A stretch of DNA of 64,000 bases from WRAV01 sp050950205 (GTDB taxonomy: Bacteria; Bacillota; Clostridia; Oscillospirales; Ruminococcaceae): the NCBI GenBank assembly GCA_050950205.1, contig JBMNHF010000007.1, positions 62,001-126,000 of the forward strand, written 5' to 3'. A model generated the notes under the pieces. The model did not search any database. It saw only the letters and a list, made by a program, of their open reading frames with translations, and was not told the origin of the DNA. Each line of letters starts with the position of its first letter. Positions within the stretch are counted from its first letter, which is position 1. Below, piece by piece: positions 41,143-51,402 of this stretch. The position numbers and the translations under genes are program-made.

Positions 41143-43046
41143 ATGAAGCACCGCACTCTGTTTGCCACGGCTTTTTTTCTCTTCATAATCCTTTTGTCCT
41201 TAGTCTCGGGCTGCTCGTCCAGAAAATCTGCAAACCAGGGAAAGGCCATCCAGGGAAAGTTGGATCTTACGGAGGGTCAGATAACCAACCACGCGGTAAG
41301 ATTAGATGGAAAATGGGAGTTTTACTGGAACGAACTCCTGACTCCTGAAGATTTTGCAGAAGCCGGGAATGAAAAAGCAAACTATATTGATGTACCTGGC
41401 TCATGGAATACATATAGGACGGAGAAAAGGAAAGCCTCAGGCGATGGGTATGCAACCTATCGGCTACTTTTTGAAATTCAAGACAGCACAAAACTTGGTT
41501 TGAAAATTCCGAGGATGTTCACGGCTTATCAGCTTTGGGTCAATGGGGAACGAATCGCATCGGCCGGAGCTGTTGGAATAGACAGAGACAACATGAGTCC
41601 ACAGTATCTCCCCCAGGTGGCTCTCTTTGCACCACGTCAGGGCGAAAATGAAATCGTTATACAGGTATCTAACTTTAATCATCGAAGTGGAGGAATGCTT
41701 GAAAGCATTGTTTTAGGCAGTGAGAAGCAGATCCTGGATATGCGGTATCAAAAGATAGCGTACGAGTTTTTTTGTTCGGCAGCTTGATGATCATGGGACT
41801 GTATCATATCATCCTGTTTTGGTTCAGAAAAGCAAATCGAGCACCCCTTTGTTTTGGGCTGTTCTGTCTGTTTTTAGCAGTCAGAACGCTGCTGGTCGGG
41901 GAGCGAATGCTTATATACTTCTTTCCGTTTTTCAGTTGGGAAATCGCACATAAGCTCCAGACGCTGACGTTTTATCTTGGGGTTCCAATGATTGTCACAT
42001 TTTTTAGGGTGGTTTTTCCCACGCACTTTCAGCAAAGAACCGTTCGGGTGATACAGGGGATTGCGGCTGCCTTTGCCACTCTGGTTCTGCTAACGCCTGT
42101 GAGGATATTCACCGCGGTCAACCCAGGATACCAACTCTTTGCGCTTTGCGTTATTGCATATCTGATCATTCGCTTTATAAAAATTATTCACCAAAAGAAT
42201 AAGGATGCCTGGTTAATCATTGCGGGAGGGCTTGCCATCGTCTTGGCCAGTCTCAACGACATCATTTTTTTAAGCATTTGGATGAACGACCATAGCCTTC
42301 CGTTTCTGCGGAGTATCATCAGGACAGACAATCTCTCCGCTGTGGGACAGCTGATCTTTGTCTTCGCAAATTCGATCGTATTGGCAAAACGGTTTTCTGA
42401 TTCCCTGGTGCAGGAAGAAAAGATGACGCAAGAGCTCAAGGCAATCAATCAGAATTTGGATGATTTGGTAAAGAAACGGACAGAGGCCTTGGATGAATCA
42501 AGGAAAGAGTTGGAAAGGGTGAATCATACCCTTGACCAGATGGCACGAAAGGATGCATTAACCGGGCTTTGGAACAGGCGGCATTTTGATGAGGCCATTG
42601 AAGTGGAATGGCGCCGATGCCTCCGATATCAAAAGCCGCTCGCCTTAATGATGTTGGATATTGACTATTTTAAAGAATACAATGATTGCTATGGTCATGT
42701 AGCTGGTGACGAGTGCCTTATAAAAATTGCTCAGACAGTAAATGGGCTTTTCAGACGTTCCAGTGACCTTACGATTCGCTACGGAGGAGAAGAATTTGTG
42801 GTAGTGATGCCGGAAGCCGGGAAGGACGAGGCAACAAAGATGGCCGACAGGGTTCTGGAAAGGATTGAAGAGCTGGATATACCTCATGAACGCTCACCCG
42901 TAGCCTCTCGGGTATCCGTGAGTATCGGGGTTACTTCCATGGTGCCGGAACATCACCGTTCCTTTGAAGAATTGTTACTGACGGCCGATAAAGCACTGTA
43001 CCAAGCAAAAAGCGCGGGGCGGAACCAATACCAATACTTGCCCTAA
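41143..43046 (+). pseudogene. 7TMR-DISM diguanylate cyclase, frameshifted at a T7 run
   Basis: The first part (41143-41787, 214 aa) has a lipobox-like signal (LSLVSGCSS) and the extracellular DISMED2 sensor domain (GKWEFYWNELLTPEDF, GYATYRLLFEI, WVNGERIASAG). It ends after EFFCSAA. Reading on from TTG 41772 in another frame restores the family: FGSLMIMGLYHIILFWF and seven transmembrane segments, a coiled coil (residues 215-250 of this part) and a GGDEF domain (DALTGLWNRR, LDIDYFKEYND, RYGGEEF, with an RSSD inhibitory site). The shift is at seven Ts, 41767-41773; eight would join the frames. The gene is disrupted, phase-variable or affected by a sequencing error. Confidence 0.85.
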
Positions 43047-43505
43047 GCGGAACCATTGCACAATCAGTCAGAGCATAGATAAGGATATGACTGCCACCAT
43101 ATATTGGATATTGCAGAAATAGCGCCTCGGTGTACAAATGTCGATCCGAGGTTGTAGTAAGCGGTGCTGCAAACTCCCCCTCTGCGGATGCCATGGATGG
43201 TGAGCACACATATCCACCCGGACAAACACCAGAAGATCGGCTATACAGGAAATCAGGCGACGGAACGATGGCGCAACAGATCCCTTGGTGTGTCGAACAA
43301 TTTCGATTTTGTCGGCCGGCGTCAACGGCTTGGGCATTTTAAAAGAACTGGTTCACTCCGATTGAAAATTAGCTTTTGCTCTGCACCCAACTTCTCTGAA
43401 AGAATTTATGTCCATATCTGATATGGGCGGAATAATGCCTCCCAAATCCACTTGGTTTAGCCTATTCTATACAGCGGATTGTTTATCCATAAACTCGAAA
43501 GGGTT
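43047..43505. other. Intergenic stretch of decayed or unassigned DNA
   Basis: No frame here has both a ribosome-binding site and family similarity. A minus-strand frame of 89 codons from 43337 (MPKPLTPADKIEIVR) has no ribosome-binding site; I do not call it a gene. Confidence 0.4.
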
Positions 43506-43546
43506 AAAGTGTCAACCGAATTTTTATGGTTGGCACTTTTTTATTC
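43506..43546 (+). terminator. Hairpin with T-run
   Basis: AAAGTGTCAACC (43506-43517) pairs with GGTTGGCACTTT (43528-43539) with one mismatch, followed by TTTATTCC. It lies 460 bp after the cyclase, so it may end a transcript that has lost its gene. Confidence 0.7.
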
Positions 43547-43772
43547 CGGGAAAGCAGAAGTAGAGCACAGAACTAATAAGAGAATTTTAAAAAAACAAAT
43601 CTCCCCCTTCGCCTCAGCGTCTATGAATCACACCTTTGTAGAGTTCCAGCGCGAACAGGCATAAAAAAGAGTCGTTAATATTGTATTTATAGGCTACAAG
43701 GATTACTATATTATAGCGGAAGATAGTGAGCTACCGTTAGCAGCTAAGGATGATTTTTGAGGGGCTGTGAGT

Positions 43773-45290
43773 ATGAGATGTATTAAAACAGTTGGAAACT
43801 GCAGAATGTGGGCATGGTTTATTCTTCTGTCTATACTGATTAGCTTACTTGTTGCGCTGCTTTCCGGCATTCTGCAATGCAAGGGGGCTATACGCGCCGA
43901 TATGCCACTGGATGAATTTAAGGCATATATGGATGAGGGTATTCCTGCCCTGATGAAGCTGTATAGAATTCCGGGGTGTAGCATCGCGCTTGTAAAAGAG
44001 GGCGAAGTCGTATGCACTCAGGCGTACGGTTATGCAGATGTGGCTGATGGCAGAGCGCTGACGGTTGATACCCCCATGAGTGTTCAATCCATCACAAAAT
44101 CCGTTACTGCTTGGGGCGTTATGCGGCTGGTGGAAAAGGGCTTAATCGACTTGGATAGACCAGTGTCCCAGTATCTAAAAAGCTGGCAATTTCCCCAGTC
44201 AAACGATCCGGCGGAAAAAATTACGACACGGCAGCTTTTAAGCCACACTGCGGGGATGCCATTGGGCGATTTCACCAATATCTATGCACCTGGCGGGACA
44301 ATGCCTTCGAGCAGGGGTGTGTTAACCGAGGAAGCGGTGGTCACACGCAAGCCGGGAACGGGATTTGCCTACTCCAATGTGGGTTATAATCTTTTGGAAC
44401 TTTTAATCGAGGATGTCACGGGACAAAGTTTTTCGGAATATATGCGCTCGGAGATTTTTCTCCCGATTGGTATGGAAAGCGCCGCCTTTGATATAGATGC
44501 CACAACGACTCCTTACCCGCCTACAGGATATAACCTTAGCGGAAAGCCGGTACCGGTATACCTGTATCCTTCCAAAGCTTCGGGCGGCCTGTTTGCCACA
44601 GCCCACGACATTGCTCGCTTTGCGGCAACGAGCTTGAGGGAAAACCCTGTTCTAGGAGTTGAGAGCATTGAGCAGATGTACCAGCCGGAAAGCCATAAAA
44701 TCGGAATTTACGGTTTGGTATTCGAGGCGTACGGATTAGGACATTATCTCGAAACGCTGCCAAATGGTTTGCGCAGTATTTCCCATGGCGGTCAGGGCAA
44801 CGGCATCATGACGCATTTTCAGGCTGTACCAGAAACAGGCGATGCTATCGTCATTCTTACAAACAGCCAAAGAAGTTGGCCGTTTATCTCTCATGTGCTA
44901 AATGCATGGGCAAAGTGGAGGTCCTTTCCGTCCGTCGGGATGGGTCGTATTATCTGCGGACATTACGGACTCTGTGCGGTGATTGGTGTGATGCTCTCAG
45001 CAAGCCTGCTGATGGTATTGCGGCTCCCCTTAGCCTTTCGTCGACAACAGCGAGCCGGGTCCCGGTTGCTTCGGGTTGGGACCGCATCGATTCTGCTTGG
45101 AATTCTGATTTGGTGCGTTTGCCAGAAGTATTTATTTGTCACTTCGGTTTTTCCGGTTCTGGCTAAGTGGCTTGGAGGGGCAGTATTCGTGTTCTCCATT
45201 GCGCTGCTGTTGTCTGCATTGTTGCCCGCCATTCACTTATCTCACGGACGAGTAAAACAAAAATATCGCTCACTCATCTTTCTTCTCTAA
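43773..45290 (+). CDS. Serine hydrolase, class C beta-lactamase/D-Ala-D-Ala carboxypeptidase fold, membrane-anchored
   Basis: About 505 aa. An N-terminal hydrophobic segment (residues 14-35) leads to a beta-lactamase-like catalytic domain: SITK (catalytic Ser and Lys), YSNVGYNLLE (the Y-x-N triad) and SHGGQGNG (the third motif). A C-terminal part with four hydrophobic segments anchors it again. Members hydrolyse peptides, peptidoglycan stems or esters. ATG 43773 lies eight bases after GAGGGG; GTG 43767 is closer to that site but too near. A convergent terminator follows. Antibiotic hydrolysis cannot be assumed. Confidence 0.88.
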   Translation: MRCIKTVGNCRMWAWFILLSILISLLVALLSGILQCKGAIRADMPLDEFKAYMDEGIPALMKLYRIPGCSIALVKEGEVVCTQAYGYADVADGRALTVDTPMSVQSITKSVTAWGVMRLVEKGLIDLDRPVSQYLKSWQFPQSNDPAEKITTRQLLSHTAGMPLGDFTNIYAPGGTMPSSRGVLTEEAVVTRKPGTGFAYSNVGYNLLELLIEDVTGQSFSEYMRSEIFLPIGMESAAFDIDATTTPYPPTGYNLSGKPVPVYLYPSKASGGLFATAHDIARFAATSLRENPVLGVESIEQMYQPESHKIGIYGLVFEAYGLGHYLETLPNGLRSISHGGQGNGIMTHFQAVPETGDAIVILTNSQRSWPFISHVLNAWAKWRSFPSVGMGRIICGHYGLCAVIGVMLSASLLMVLRLPLAFRRQQRAGSRLLRVGTASILLGILIWCVCQKYLFVTSVFPVLAKWLGGAVFVFSIALLLSALLPAIHLSHGRVKQKYRSLIFLL

Positions 45291-45332
45291 AAAAGAGCTT
45301 AAAGAATATAATCTTTAAAGTTAAGGAAAAGA

Positions 45333-45363
45333 TGGGGAGATCTTTTTTTAAAAGATCTCCCCA
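45333..45363. terminator. Bidirectional terminator between convergent genes
   Basis: TGGGGAGATCTTT (45333-45345) pairs perfectly with AAAGATCTCCCCA (45351-45363). T-rich sequence follows on both sides, separating the hydrolase gene from the second sugar operon. Confidence 0.85.
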
Positions 45364-45385
45364 ATATGTTTTTTATCTCTTTTTT

Positions 45386-46429
45386 TTAATGCCAGTTCAG
45401 ATACTCTTGCGCGTTGTCTATGGTAACCATGGTGCAACCAGTATCGACTTCTGCTTCGGGCTTAACACCGTTAACAATCAGCTCATATGCAGCTTGCACA
45501 CCCATCTGAGCCATTTTCCCGGGGGCCTGCGCCACTGAAGCATGCATGATGCCATCCAGAATGCCCTGCGCCGAAGATGGCGCGCCGTCAAAGCCGATGA
45601 CGGTGATCTGATCGGAGAGGCCCTGCGCCTTCACGGCTTCGCCTGCGCCCATTGCCATTTCGTCATTTGTGCAATAGATCACTACGATATCCGGGTTTGC
45701 GGTAATCAGGTTTTCTGCTTGTGACATGCCTTGCGCGCGATCGGAATACGCCGGAACTACATCGCCTGCCACTACAATGTCTGCGTTGCCGCTGATGCCT
45801 TCCAGGAAGCCGTTGACACGGTCCTCGTGAGTCTTGTTGCCAGGGGTACCGGTAATGATAGAAATTTTTCCGCTGCCGATGGTGTCGCTCACCCATTCAC
45901 CGGCCAGTTTTCCGCCGGCATAGTTGTTGGTGCCGATGAAGGAGGCAATCTCGCCGCCGCTGGCGTTGGTGTCCAGGCAGAGGACGGGGATTCCCTGGGC
46001 ATTGGCCTTCTCAATGGAAGCCACGATTTCGGTAGTGCCGCAGGGGACCACCAGGATGGCGTCCACATTCTTTTCCAGCATGGTCTCGAACATGGCAATC
46101 TGCTCTTCCACCTTGGTTTCATCGGGAGGGGCGATGCATTCGAGCTTGATCCCCAGCTTGGCGGCTTCCGCTTCGGCAAACTCCTGCATTGCCACAAAGT
46201 AAGGATTGGTCAGGGTTTTGGGAAGCAGGGCGAACACCAGCTCTTTCTGTTCCGGGGCGCTGCTTTCGGGGGCTTTGCTGGATTCCGCGGGGGCGGGCGC
46301 CTGGCTGCTGGACGGTGCCGGAGCGGGAGCCTGACTGGACCCCGACGAAGCTGGCGCTGTGGCGGAATTGCATGCCACCATCAGCAATGAGAGGCACACT
46401 ACCAATAAAAGTGCTGTAAACTTTTTCAT
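45386..46429 (-). CDS. Sugar-binding lipoprotein (RbsB-like) of the second sugar importer
   Basis: A 347-aa exported protein. The signal peptide ends at lipobox MVAC (about 17-20), followed by a long Ser/Pro/Ala-rich linker to residue 65. The binding domain has VFALLPKTLTNPYFVAMQEF, VDAILVVPCGTTEIV, GIPVLCLDTNASGGEIAS and CTNDEMAMGAGEAVKA, typical of galactose/ribose-type binding proteins. AAAGGAGGATTACT precedes ATG 46429. Last gene of a LacI-controlled operon. Confidence 0.92.
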   Translation of the reverse strand: MKKFTALLLVVCLSLLMVACNSATAPASSGSSQAPAPAPSSSQAPAPAESSKAPESSAPEQKELVFALLPKTLTNPYFVAMQEFAEAEAAKLGIKLECIAPPDETKVEEQIAMFETMLEKNVDAILVVPCGTTEIVASIEKANAQGIPVLCLDTNASGGEIASFIGTNNYAGGKLAGEWVSDTIGSGKISIITGTPGNKTHEDRVNGFLEGISGNADIVVAGDVVPAYSDRAQGMSQAENLITANPDIVVIYCTNDEMAMGAGEAVKAQGLSDQITVIGFDGAPSSAQGILDGIMHASVAQAPGKMAQMGVQAAYELIVNGVKPEAEVDTGCTMVTIDNAQEYLNWH

Positions 46430-46475
46430 AGTAATCCTCCTTTATTTGATTCGGCAGAGCCGAAATCTAATGGGG

Positions 46476-47450
46476 TTAGCCCACCCGGCGGGCTTCGATG
46501 CGCTTGCGGATGATGTCGATGCTGACGGACACCACAATCACCAGCCCAATGACAATGGATTGCCAGTAGGTAGAGATTTGCAGCAATACCATAGCATTGC
46601 GGATCAGGGCCACCACCACAGCACCAATGATGCTCCCCATGGCACTACCTTCACCGCCTACAATGGAGGTGCCGCCGATGACGGTAGCGGCTACGGCTTC
46701 CATCTCGTAGCCCTCGCCAGCGATGGGCTGCGCGGAGCCCAACCGGGAGATATACAAAAGGGACGCGATGGCCACGCAGATTCCAGAGAACATGTACGCC
46801 TTAATACGGTTTCGAACGATTTTGACGCCGGAAATCTTAGCGGCCTCCACATTGGAGCCCAGTGCAAAGATATAGCGCCCTGTTGCGGTTTTAGAGAGTA
46901 TGAATTGAGCGGCAATGGCCACCAATACAAACATATATGCCGGCAGAGGAATACCCAAGAAAGACTGCGTACCCATAAAGCGAAAAGACTCTACCTTGAT
47001 GTCGATGGGAGAACCTTTGGTAAGCAGTAGCGCCACGCCACGCAGTGCTCGCATGGTGCCCAGGGTCATGATAAAGGGCGGCATCTCCAAATAAGCGATC
47101 ACCGTTCCATTGAGTATGCCGATGGCCGCTCCAATGGCGAGTCCCGCTATGACCGCCAGAAATATGCTACCGGTATCCCGAATAATCATGCCCGCAACAA
47201 TGGCAACCACTGCCAAAAGCGAGCCTTGGGAAAGGTCTATACCGCCGGTAATGATGGGAAATGTCATTCCCACCGCCATGATTGCATAGGTAGAGGATTG
47301 CCGTAGTATGTTCATAAGGTTAGAGGTGGTCAAAAATGTGTCGGTTTTAATCGTGGACATGGCGACAAACAACACAATTAGCGGTAGGATCGCCGAGAAC
47401 CATGGTTTGTTCGTAAATGATGTCTTTTTAATGTACTTTAGTTTTTCCAT
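46476..47450 (-). CDS. Sugar ABC transporter permease (RbsC family), second system
   Basis: A 324-aa membrane protein with about nine hydrophobic segments and FPIITGGIDLSQGSLLA near 65, MPPFIMTLGTMRALRGVA near 123 and AATVIGGTSIVGGEGS near 252. It overlaps the ATPase gene by 23 nt at its start. Distinct from the permease at 2.5 kb. Confidence 0.92.
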   Translation of the reverse strand: MEKLKYIKKTSFTNKPWFSAILPLIVLFVAMSTIKTDTFLTTSNLMNILRQSSTYAIMAVGMTFPIITGGIDLSQGSLLAVVAIVAGMIIRDTGSIFLAVIAGLAIGAAIGILNGTVIAYLEMPPFIMTLGTMRALRGVALLLTKGSPIDIKVESFRFMGTQSFLGIPLPAYMFVLVAIAAQFILSKTATGRYIFALGSNVEAAKISGVKIVRNRIKAYMFSGICVAIASLLYISRLGSAQPIAGEGYEMEAVAATVIGGTSIVGGEGSAMGSIIGAVVVALIRNAMVLLQISTYWQSIVIGLVIVVSVSIDIIRKRIEARRVG

Positions 47451-48957
47451 AACTGCCAGCTCCTCCGATAGCGTATTTCATAATCTTTTCTTGCGTTGCC
47501 TCTTCGCGGCTGAGCTCTCCGGTTACCCGGCCCTCACACATCACCACAATTCTGTCGCACACGCCGAGAATTTCTGGCAGCTCGGAGGAAATTACAATGA
47601 TGGCCGCTCCTTGGGCTGCAAGGTCGTTGATGATACGATAGATTTCGCTTTTGGAGCCTACATCGATGCCGCGGGTCGGTTCATCAAAAATATATACCTT
47701 TGTTTGTGCACACAACCACTTGGAGAACACAACCTTTTGCTGATTGCCACCGGAAAGGAATTTGGTTTCCCGCTCGATAGAAGGGGTTTTGATGGATAGC
47801 TTTTCCCGGTATTCTTCCGCAACCTTATGCTCCAGCGCTTTGCTCAGCACACTGAGCCGTTTAAACTTGTGAAGAACCGGCAAAGTGATGTTTTCATACA
47901 CCGGCTTGTCGAGCAACAGCCCTTCCCGCTTGCGGTCCTCTGGCAGGTATCCAATGCCGATTCGGATGGCGTCATAGGGGGTATGAATGGTGGCTGGCCT
48001 GCCATGGAGCTTGACCACGCCCTTTTCCTTTGGAATCATACCAATAATAGCTTTTGCGGTGGATGTTCTGCCGGAGCCTACCAAGCCGGAAAGTCCTAAC
48101 ACCTCGCCACTGCGCACATGGAAGGAAACATCGTAAATGGTTTTGGGAACCGTTAAATTTTCTACCTCCAACATAACGTCGCCAATCTTTGCTTGACGCT
48201 TGGGAAACTTTTCTTCCAAGGTTCTGCCCACAATCATGTTAATAATGTCGTTCAGTTTTGCCTCCTCCAAATTCGGTAACAGGCCTATATACTTTCCGTC
48301 CCGCAAAACGCTGGCACGATCTCCTATATACTTGATTTCCTCCATGCGGTGGGAGATGTAAATAAATGTGATGTCCTTTTCCTTCTTGAGTTTATTGACG
48401 GTTTTAAAGAGGTTATCAATCTCGTTATCCGAAAGAGCGGAGGTGGGTTCGTCCAATATGATGATGGATGGTTGCTGGGAGAGAATCTTTGCAATTTCGA
48501 CAATCTGCTGTTCCGCGACAGAAAGCCTTCGAACTTGAGTGCGCGGGTCAATATCGATTCCCATCTCTCGGATCCAGCGCTCACACTGGGCATAGGTTTC
48601 TTTCCAGTCAATGAGATTCGCTGAATTTTTAATTTCCCGGGAGAGGAAGATGTTTTCTGCCACCGTTAAGTGAGGAACCAAGCTGTTTTCCTGAAATACC
48701 GTACCGATGCCGAGTTTGCGAGATTCCAGAATATTGGTGGGCTGAATTTCTTGCCCATTCAACAAAATCCGGCCCTCGTCTGCTGTATACACCCCGGTTA
48801 AAATCTTGATCAGCGTAGATTTGCCTGCACCATTCTCGCCCAGCAGCACATGCACTTCCCCACGACGGATATCAAAGGAGATATCATCCAGTGCTTTTAC
48901 ACCGGGAAACATCTTAGATACATGCTCAAAACGCAGGATTATATCCTCATTGCCCAA
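47428..48957 (-). CDS. Sugar ABC transporter ATPase with two nucleotide-binding domains (RbsA family), second system
   Basis: A 509-aa ATPase. The first domain has GENGAGKST near 38, RRLSVAEQQIVEIAK near 143 and ILDEPTSALS near 167. The second has GLSGLVGSGRTS near 290, LSGGNQQKVVFS near 404 and FDEPTRGIDVGSK near 426. A TTG at 48957 is the start, nine bases after AAAGGAGGG. It couples ATP hydrolysis to the permease and lipoprotein encoded downstream. Confidence 0.92.
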   Translation of the reverse strand: MGNEDIILRFEHVSKMFPGVKALDDISFDIRRGEVHVLLGENGAGKSTLIKILTGVYTADEGRILLNGQEIQPTNILESRKLGIGTVFQENSLVPHLTVAENIFLSREIKNSANLIDWKETYAQCERWIREMGIDIDPRTQVRRLSVAEQQIVEIAKILSQQPSIIILDEPTSALSDNEIDNLFKTVNKLKKEKDITFIYISHRMEEIKYIGDRASVLRDGKYIGLLPNLEEAKLNDIINMIVGRTLEEKFPKRQAKIGDVMLEVENLTVPKTIYDVSFHVRSGEVLGLSGLVGSGRTSTAKAIIGMIPKEKGVVKLHGRPATIHTPYDAIRIGIGYLPEDRKREGLLLDKPVYENITLPVLHKFKRLSVLSKALEHKVAEEYREKLSIKTPSIERETKFLSGGNQQKVVFSKWLCAQTKVYIFDEPTRGIDVGSKSEIYRIINDLAAQGAAIIVISSELPEILGVCDRIVVMCEGRVTGELSREEATQEKIMKYAIGGAGSYGKTKVH

Positions 48958-48994
48958 TCCAAATTCCCTCCTTTCAAATCCGGTTTGGTAAGTG

Positions 48995-50155
48995 CTAGGC
49001 GTTAGCCGACACCACTACTTTCATGCTGTCCTCTTCCATAGCCTTCTTGATGGCTTCTTCTGTTTGGGCGAGGGGATAGATATGGCTGACAAATTTATCC
49101 CAAGGGAACCAATCAAGAGAGCGCACCATCATCTCCATACACGCCTGATAGGAATTGTGGGTATGGTTGCACATGCCGATGATGCGAAGATTTTTGGCGC
49201 AGATTTCATGGATGTTGAGCATGATTCCACCCGTATCTACAAAATTGCCCGGCTCCAAATACATCCCCGCCTTGCGCAGCATGCGCAGCCCTTCCGGAAC
49301 CACCGAGGGAATGCCCACGCATTCCACCACAAGATCCGCTCCGCGTCCGCGGGTTTCCTGCATGACCAGTTCAATGCGCTCTTCCTCGGTGGTGTTTTTG
49401 GCGTTGATTGTGATATCTGCTCCAAATTCCCTGGCAAGGTTGAGGCGATAGTCGGAAATATCTGTTGCGATAATTTTCCCTGCACCCATCATACGCGCTT
49501 TGATGATATGGGCCAGTCCCAAAGGTCCTCCCCCTTGGATGACCACCGTATCGTTAAAGTTAAACCCCTCCAAGGAAAAGGAGTTAAACTCTTTGGCTTT
49601 ATCCAACGTCCATGCCACACACAACACTTCCGTCAGCACCGCCACCTTATCGGGCAGGGCATCGGGGATTTTATACAGGCGTGTGCCCGGTTCTATGTAG
49701 ATATACTCGGAAAAGCCACCGTAAAGATGATTGCCATCCAGACAAGAACGCATGTTGCCATAGGTAAACTGCAGTTTTTCACACCATGGATAGCTGGGCA
49801 TGTTTTTGCAGTACCAGCACTTGCCGCACACCACGTCCGGACACATGGTCACACGGTCACCGGGTTTGAGAATATTGCCATCGTAGTCTAAATTGAGGGA
49901 ACCTTCCTGGTCGATTTCCTCAATGATAAGTACGTTTTCATGCCCTTGAATGATAGGATATGGAATTTGAATCTCATTTTTGGTGCCCTTGTTTTGCACA
50001 CTTTCGCCTTTGTAGGTGTGCTTGTCTGTGCCGCACACACCGGCCATTATCATTCTGCCGATAGCGGCTCCCTTACCCAACTTGGGCATAGGAAATTCCT
50101 GAATTTCAATTCTGCCCGGTTCCACTAGGACCGCTGCTTTAACCATCTTCGCCAT
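48995..50155 (-). CDS. Zinc-dependent medium-chain dehydrogenase in the second sugar operon
   Basis: A 386-aa NAD(P)-dependent dehydrogenase. Catalytic zinc ligands are in AGVCGTDKH near 38 and GHENVLIIEE near 71; structural cysteines in CGKCWYCKNMPSYPWC near 110; the cofactor loop is VIQGGGPLGL near 208. A large insertion near residue 54 (ESVQNKGTKNEIQIPYPI) is unusual. AGAAAGGAAAACGTAT lies before ATG 50155. It is the first enzyme gene after the repressor, so it probably oxidises the imported polyol or sugar. Confidence 0.9.
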   Translation of the reverse strand: MAKMVKAAVLVEPGRIEIQEFPMPKLGKGAAIGRMIMAGVCGTDKHTYKGESVQNKGTKNEIQIPYPIIQGHENVLIIEEIDQEGSLNLDYDGNILKPGDRVTMCPDVVCGKCWYCKNMPSYPWCEKLQFTYGNMRSCLDGNHLYGGFSEYIYIEPGTRLYKIPDALPDKVAVLTEVLCVAWTLDKAKEFNSFSLEGFNFNDTVVIQGGGPLGLAHIIKARMMGAGKIIATDISDYRLNLAREFGADITINAKNTTEEERIELVMQETRGRGADLVVECVGIPSVVPEGLRMLRKAGMYLEPGNFVDTGGIMLNIHEICAKNLRIIGMCNHTHNSYQACMEMMVRSLDWFPWDKFVSHIYPLAQTEEAIKKAMEEDSMKVVVSANA

Positions 50156-50332
50156 ATACGTTTTCCTTTCTGCATGATTTGTTATGCTCTATTTTTCCGG
50201 GATACCCCTATTCATAGATATGAAGAAATGCATCCGCACAAACCTTACTTTTTCACAGATAAGAATGTGATTTCTGAAAAATACATTTATTACGGCAACT
50301 TTCGTTTTGCATATGTTATACCAAGCACCATA

Positions 50333-51340
50333 TTAGGTGGTTTCGCGCTGTATGAGTTCTGGGGGCAGAAAACGGATGGGATTTTCCACTGTGCGACCCT
50401 CCATAAGGTCAATCAGGATTTTCGCGCTAAGTTCGCCAATCTGTTCTTTGGGTATTGCAACAGTAGAAAGTGGAGGAGTCAGGTATGCAGCCATTTCAAT
50501 ATCATCAACTCCGATTACCCCCACATCCTCAGGCACGCGAAGGCCCGCTGCGCGCAATCCGCTCAATACACCAATGGCGATCAAATCTGTGTGGCAGAAA
50601 ATGGAGAAAGGCGGCTCGAGACTTGCGGCAATCTCCTTGCACACTTGAAAAGAATCCTCCAGCCCATAGTAATTGTGATACACATACTCTGGCTTAAGCT
50701 CTTGCTCTGCTTCCTGTAACGCACGAACATAGCCGGCATAGCGGGCGCATGTGGGCGAAATATGATCCGGCCCATTGATGCAAACAACTGGTCTGTTCGG
50801 CTTGCGCTTAAGCAAATGGCGCGTGGCCAAATACCCTGCCAGTTCATTGTCCGCCGACACAATCGGCCCTTCGTCCGGTTGGATATAGCGGTTAGAAAGC
50901 ACAAAAGGGATACCCGACGCCTGTAGCTCGGGAATGCTTTTTTCACTGCCCTTGGCCAGATCCAGAATAATACCAGCAACCTGCAAAGAGGATAATTTCC
51001 GGATAAAATCATATTCCTTTTGCGGATTTTCATAGGAACCGAAAATAAGTATTTGATAGCCCGCCTGCGAAAGTGTTTTTTCGTAACCACGGATAACCGG
51101 CGAAAAATAAGGAGTGGAAATATCGGATAATACCAGTGCAACCATATTGCTCTTGATGCGCCGAAGGTTGGAGGCCATAAAATTCTGGACATAGCCCATT
51201 TCCTCAATAGTGCGAAGCACTTCTTGCCGCGTTTTTTCGGAAATATCGGCGTGTCCATTAATTACCTTGGAAACGGTTGTCACACTGATATTCATGTGTT
51301 TTGCGATATCCTTCATGGTAGGCCGACGGAAATTGCTCAT
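50333..51340 (-). CDS. LacI-family repressor of the second sugar operon
   Basis: A 335-aa regulator. The helix-turn-helix MKDIAKHMNISVTTVSKVIN (9-28) and the hinge near 60 (FMASNLRRIKSN) are followed by the sensor domain (PVIRGYEKTLSQAGY, GIPFVLSNRYIQ, GVIGVDDIEMA). GTGGAGGAATTCC precedes ATG 51340. A 22-bp palindrome lies directly downstream of its own -10 box, so it is probably autoregulated and controls the dehydrogenase-RbsACB genes downstream. Confidence 0.92.
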   Translation of the reverse strand: MSNFRRPTMKDIAKHMNISVTTVSKVINGHADISEKTRQEVLRTIEEMGYVQNFMASNLRRIKSNMVALVLSDISTPYFSPVIRGYEKTLSQAGYQILIFGSYENPQKEYDFIRKLSSLQVAGIILDLAKGSEKSIPELQASGIPFVLSNRYIQPDEGPIVSADNELAGYLATRHLLKRKPNRPVVCINGPDHISPTCARYAGYVRALQEAEQELKPEYVYHNYYGLEDSFQVCKEIAASLEPPFSIFCHTDLIAIGVLSGLRAAGLRVPEDVGVIGVDDIEMAAYLTPPLSTVAIPKEQIGELSAKILIDLMEGRTVENPIRFLPPELIQRETT

Positions 51341-51369
51341 GGAATTCCTCCACCAAATTCATATTAACA

Positions 51370-51391
51370 TTTACTTTAACGTTAAAGTAAA
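51370..51391. promoter_or_regulatory. LacI-family operator, perfect 22-bp palindrome
   Basis: Half-site TTTACTTTAAC (51370-51380) is followed by its exact inverse complement (51381-51391), with the central CG typical of LacI operators. It starts 11 bp downstream of the -10 box, covering the transcription start, an ideal position for repression. Confidence 0.8.
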
Positions 51392-51402
51392 CGATTAAGT
51401 TT

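Noticed and set aside
43068..43337. 89-codon minus-strand frame starting MPKPLTPADKIEIVR
   Set aside because: No ribosome-binding site and no similarity; it lies in a stretch of apparently decayed DNA.
48992..49891. 299-codon plus-strand frame opposite the second dehydrogenase
   Set aside because: Shadow; zinc-dehydrogenase motifs lie on the minus strand.
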